Below, one piece after another: positions 6,428-7,310 of a DNA stretch of 7,310 nt. The notes under the pieces were generated by a model. That model saw only the letters and a list, made by a program, of their open reading frames with translations, made no database searches and was not told the DNA's origin. The DNA comes from NORP309 sp964564165. Lineage in GTDB: Bacteria; Pseudomonadota; Gammaproteobacteria; Xanthomonadales; Marinicellaceae. Location: assembly GCA_964564165.1 (NCBI GenBank), contig CAZLZZ010000159.1, positions 1 through 7,310 of the forward strand, given 5' to 3'. The translations under genes and the position numbers were made by a program. Each line of letters opens with the position of its first letter. Within the stretch, counting starts at the first letter, position 1.

Positions 6428-7310
6428 TTAATTTTCAAAACTGTCTTTAAAAAGCAATCCAACATCGACAAATTCTTTGCAATTGTAACATACCAGTGCA
6501 AAGTCCTGTGACGGGCTTCCGGGTACAAATGGGTTCAATGCATCACCTGCAATATTGGCTGCCAAGACTAATATTTCAAAACTATTGCCATTGTGTTGAT
6601 TGGGTTTTAAGAAAAGGCCTTCCATGTTGTTTTTATCATCAACAGTGCCTCCTGTCGTTGAAAACCCATCGACTGCAAATACATTTGCCAAATATGTTTC
6701 GGTAGATGTAGTCACTGATAAATCCAAGTCATTCACCCATGCAGGTGTTGTCCCTCCTAATCCTGCACCTGGTGCATCTGTCCACACTAACATCATTCTA
6801 ACTGGTTCAGATGGATTGTCTGCTACGAGTATTTGCGACCATAGCTCCCCAGTATTCAGCATGATTAATTGTTGATCATAGTACCAAACATTGTGAATTG
6901 GATTAATCACTTTATCTTGGTCTATTCTGCCCCAACCTTGTCTTCTGTCTGGTGCATTGCCCATGACAACCCCGTCAGCACCTTCAAAACCATTTAAGTC
7001 TTTCGCTACGGCTGTAAATGTGGCTTTGATCAATGCAGGACTTGGATTGGTGGCAAATGTATTTTGATACCATTGCCAAAACAAAGAAACTGAGCCTGAT
7101 ACAACTGGAGAAGCCATAGATGTCCCACACTTAAAACCATAACCTGTTGCGCTATCTGGAGAATCTGTTGAACACCCAGGTGCCACAATGTGCGGAACTA
7201 ACCTACCATCACAGGCAGGACCATGAGCACTATTTGATGAAATATCAAAGATTTCGGTTATTTGGCTACCGCCGCCAGTTTGTAATTTTGTTGATCCAAC
7301 GGCAAATAAA
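6428..7310 (-). CDS. Subtilisin-family (S8) serine protease, C-terminal 293 residues (partial, 5' end beyond window)
   Basis: This is a secreted-type subtilase cut by the window edge. My reverse translation is open from the right edge, reading FAVGSTKLQTGGGSQ, then ISSNSAHGPACDG and LVPHIVAPGCSTDSP before the catalytic-serine motif CGTSMASPVVSG (Ser codon 7120-7118). A start at 7186 would be a GTG inside the domain and is not real. The Asp and His of the triad lie outside the window. After the catalytic core come a linker with RRQGWGRID and a beta-sandwich of the kind found in KP-43-like subtilases, with MMLVWTDAPG, WVNDLDLSV, NMEGLFL and QDFALV. The protein ends CYNCKEFVDVGLLFKDSFEN. The Cys residues near the active site and the CYNC pair suggest disulfides, consistent with export. 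It is probably an extracellular, nutrient-scavenging protease. It is convergent with pheA, and no clear terminator lies between them. Confidence 0.93.
   Translation of the reverse strand, partial: LFAVGSTKLQTGGGSQITEIFDISSNSAHGPACDGRLVPHIVAPGCSTDSPDSATGYGFKCGTSMASPVVSGSVSLFWQWYQNTFATNPSPALIKATFTAVAKDLNGFEGADGVVMGNAPDRRQGWGRIDQDKVINPIHNVWYYDQQLIMLNTGELWSQILVADNPSEPVRMMLVWTDAPGAGLGGTTPAWVNDLDLSVTTSTETYLANVFAVDGFSTTGGTVDDKNNMEGLFLKPNQHNGNSFEILVLAANIAGDALNPFVPGSPSQDFALVCYNCKEFVDVGLLFKDSFEN

Noticed and set aside
6420..6460. Terminator between pheA and the subtilase
   Set aside because: A/T runs are present but no stable stem could be found by eye; the region is also coding on the minus strand.
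6496..6875. Plus-strand reading frames (6496-6705 and 6600-6875) opposite the subtilase
   Set aside because: These are shadows of the protease gene; the minus-strand translation is clearly the conserved one.
1..7310. A new defence, mobile or biosynthetic gene system
   Set aside because: Every substantial reading frame belongs to a known housekeeping or common secreted-protein family, and there are no CRISPR-type direct repeats, integrase, toxin-antitoxin pair or unexplained gene cluster.

Overview
This window looks like ordinary chromosome from an AT-leaning gammaproteobacterium (G+C about 40%, judged by eye). The protein sequences resemble their gammaproteobacterial counterparts closely. 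The divergent guaB/xseA pair is an arrangement also known from Escherichia coli, and the serC-pheA pair is also found in Pseudomonas and Xanthomonas relatives. A Marinicella-like or other marine, protease-secreting lineage would fit the secreted subtilase, but that is a guess.

Layout. Positions 1-993 (minus) hold the N-terminal two thirds of guaB (IMP dehydrogenase), running off the left edge. An 85-base divergent region separates it from xseA (plus, about 1079-2437), the large subunit of exonuclease VII. That region carries an extended -10 with a GC-rich discriminator and a 15-base palindrome, both facing guaB. A hairpin-bearing REP-like element follows xseA, then yigZ (2522-3109), an IMPACT-family protein. 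A second, larger inverted-repeat element (3110-3189) fills almost the whole gap between yigZ and the convergent msrP. msrP (3203-4150, minus) encodes a Tat-exported molybdenum methionine-sulfoxide reductase. After an 87-base divergent gap come serC and pheA (plus, overlapping by 8 bases). They are followed at once by the convergent C-terminal part of a secreted subtilisin-family protease that runs off the right edge.

How the genes relate. GuaB makes XMP for guanine nucleotides. SerC and PheA form a small amino-acid operon (serine/pyridoxine and phenylalanine). XseA acts in DNA repair, MsrP repairs oxidised periplasmic proteins, and the subtilase degrades extracellular protein. No shared pathway links the whole window. 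I found no CRISPR array, phage, toxin-antitoxin, RNA gene or convincing new multi-gene system. The most interesting content is non-coding: two different palindromic repeat elements bracketing yigZ, and the guaB promoter architecture. No stretch longer than 300 bases lacks a gene.
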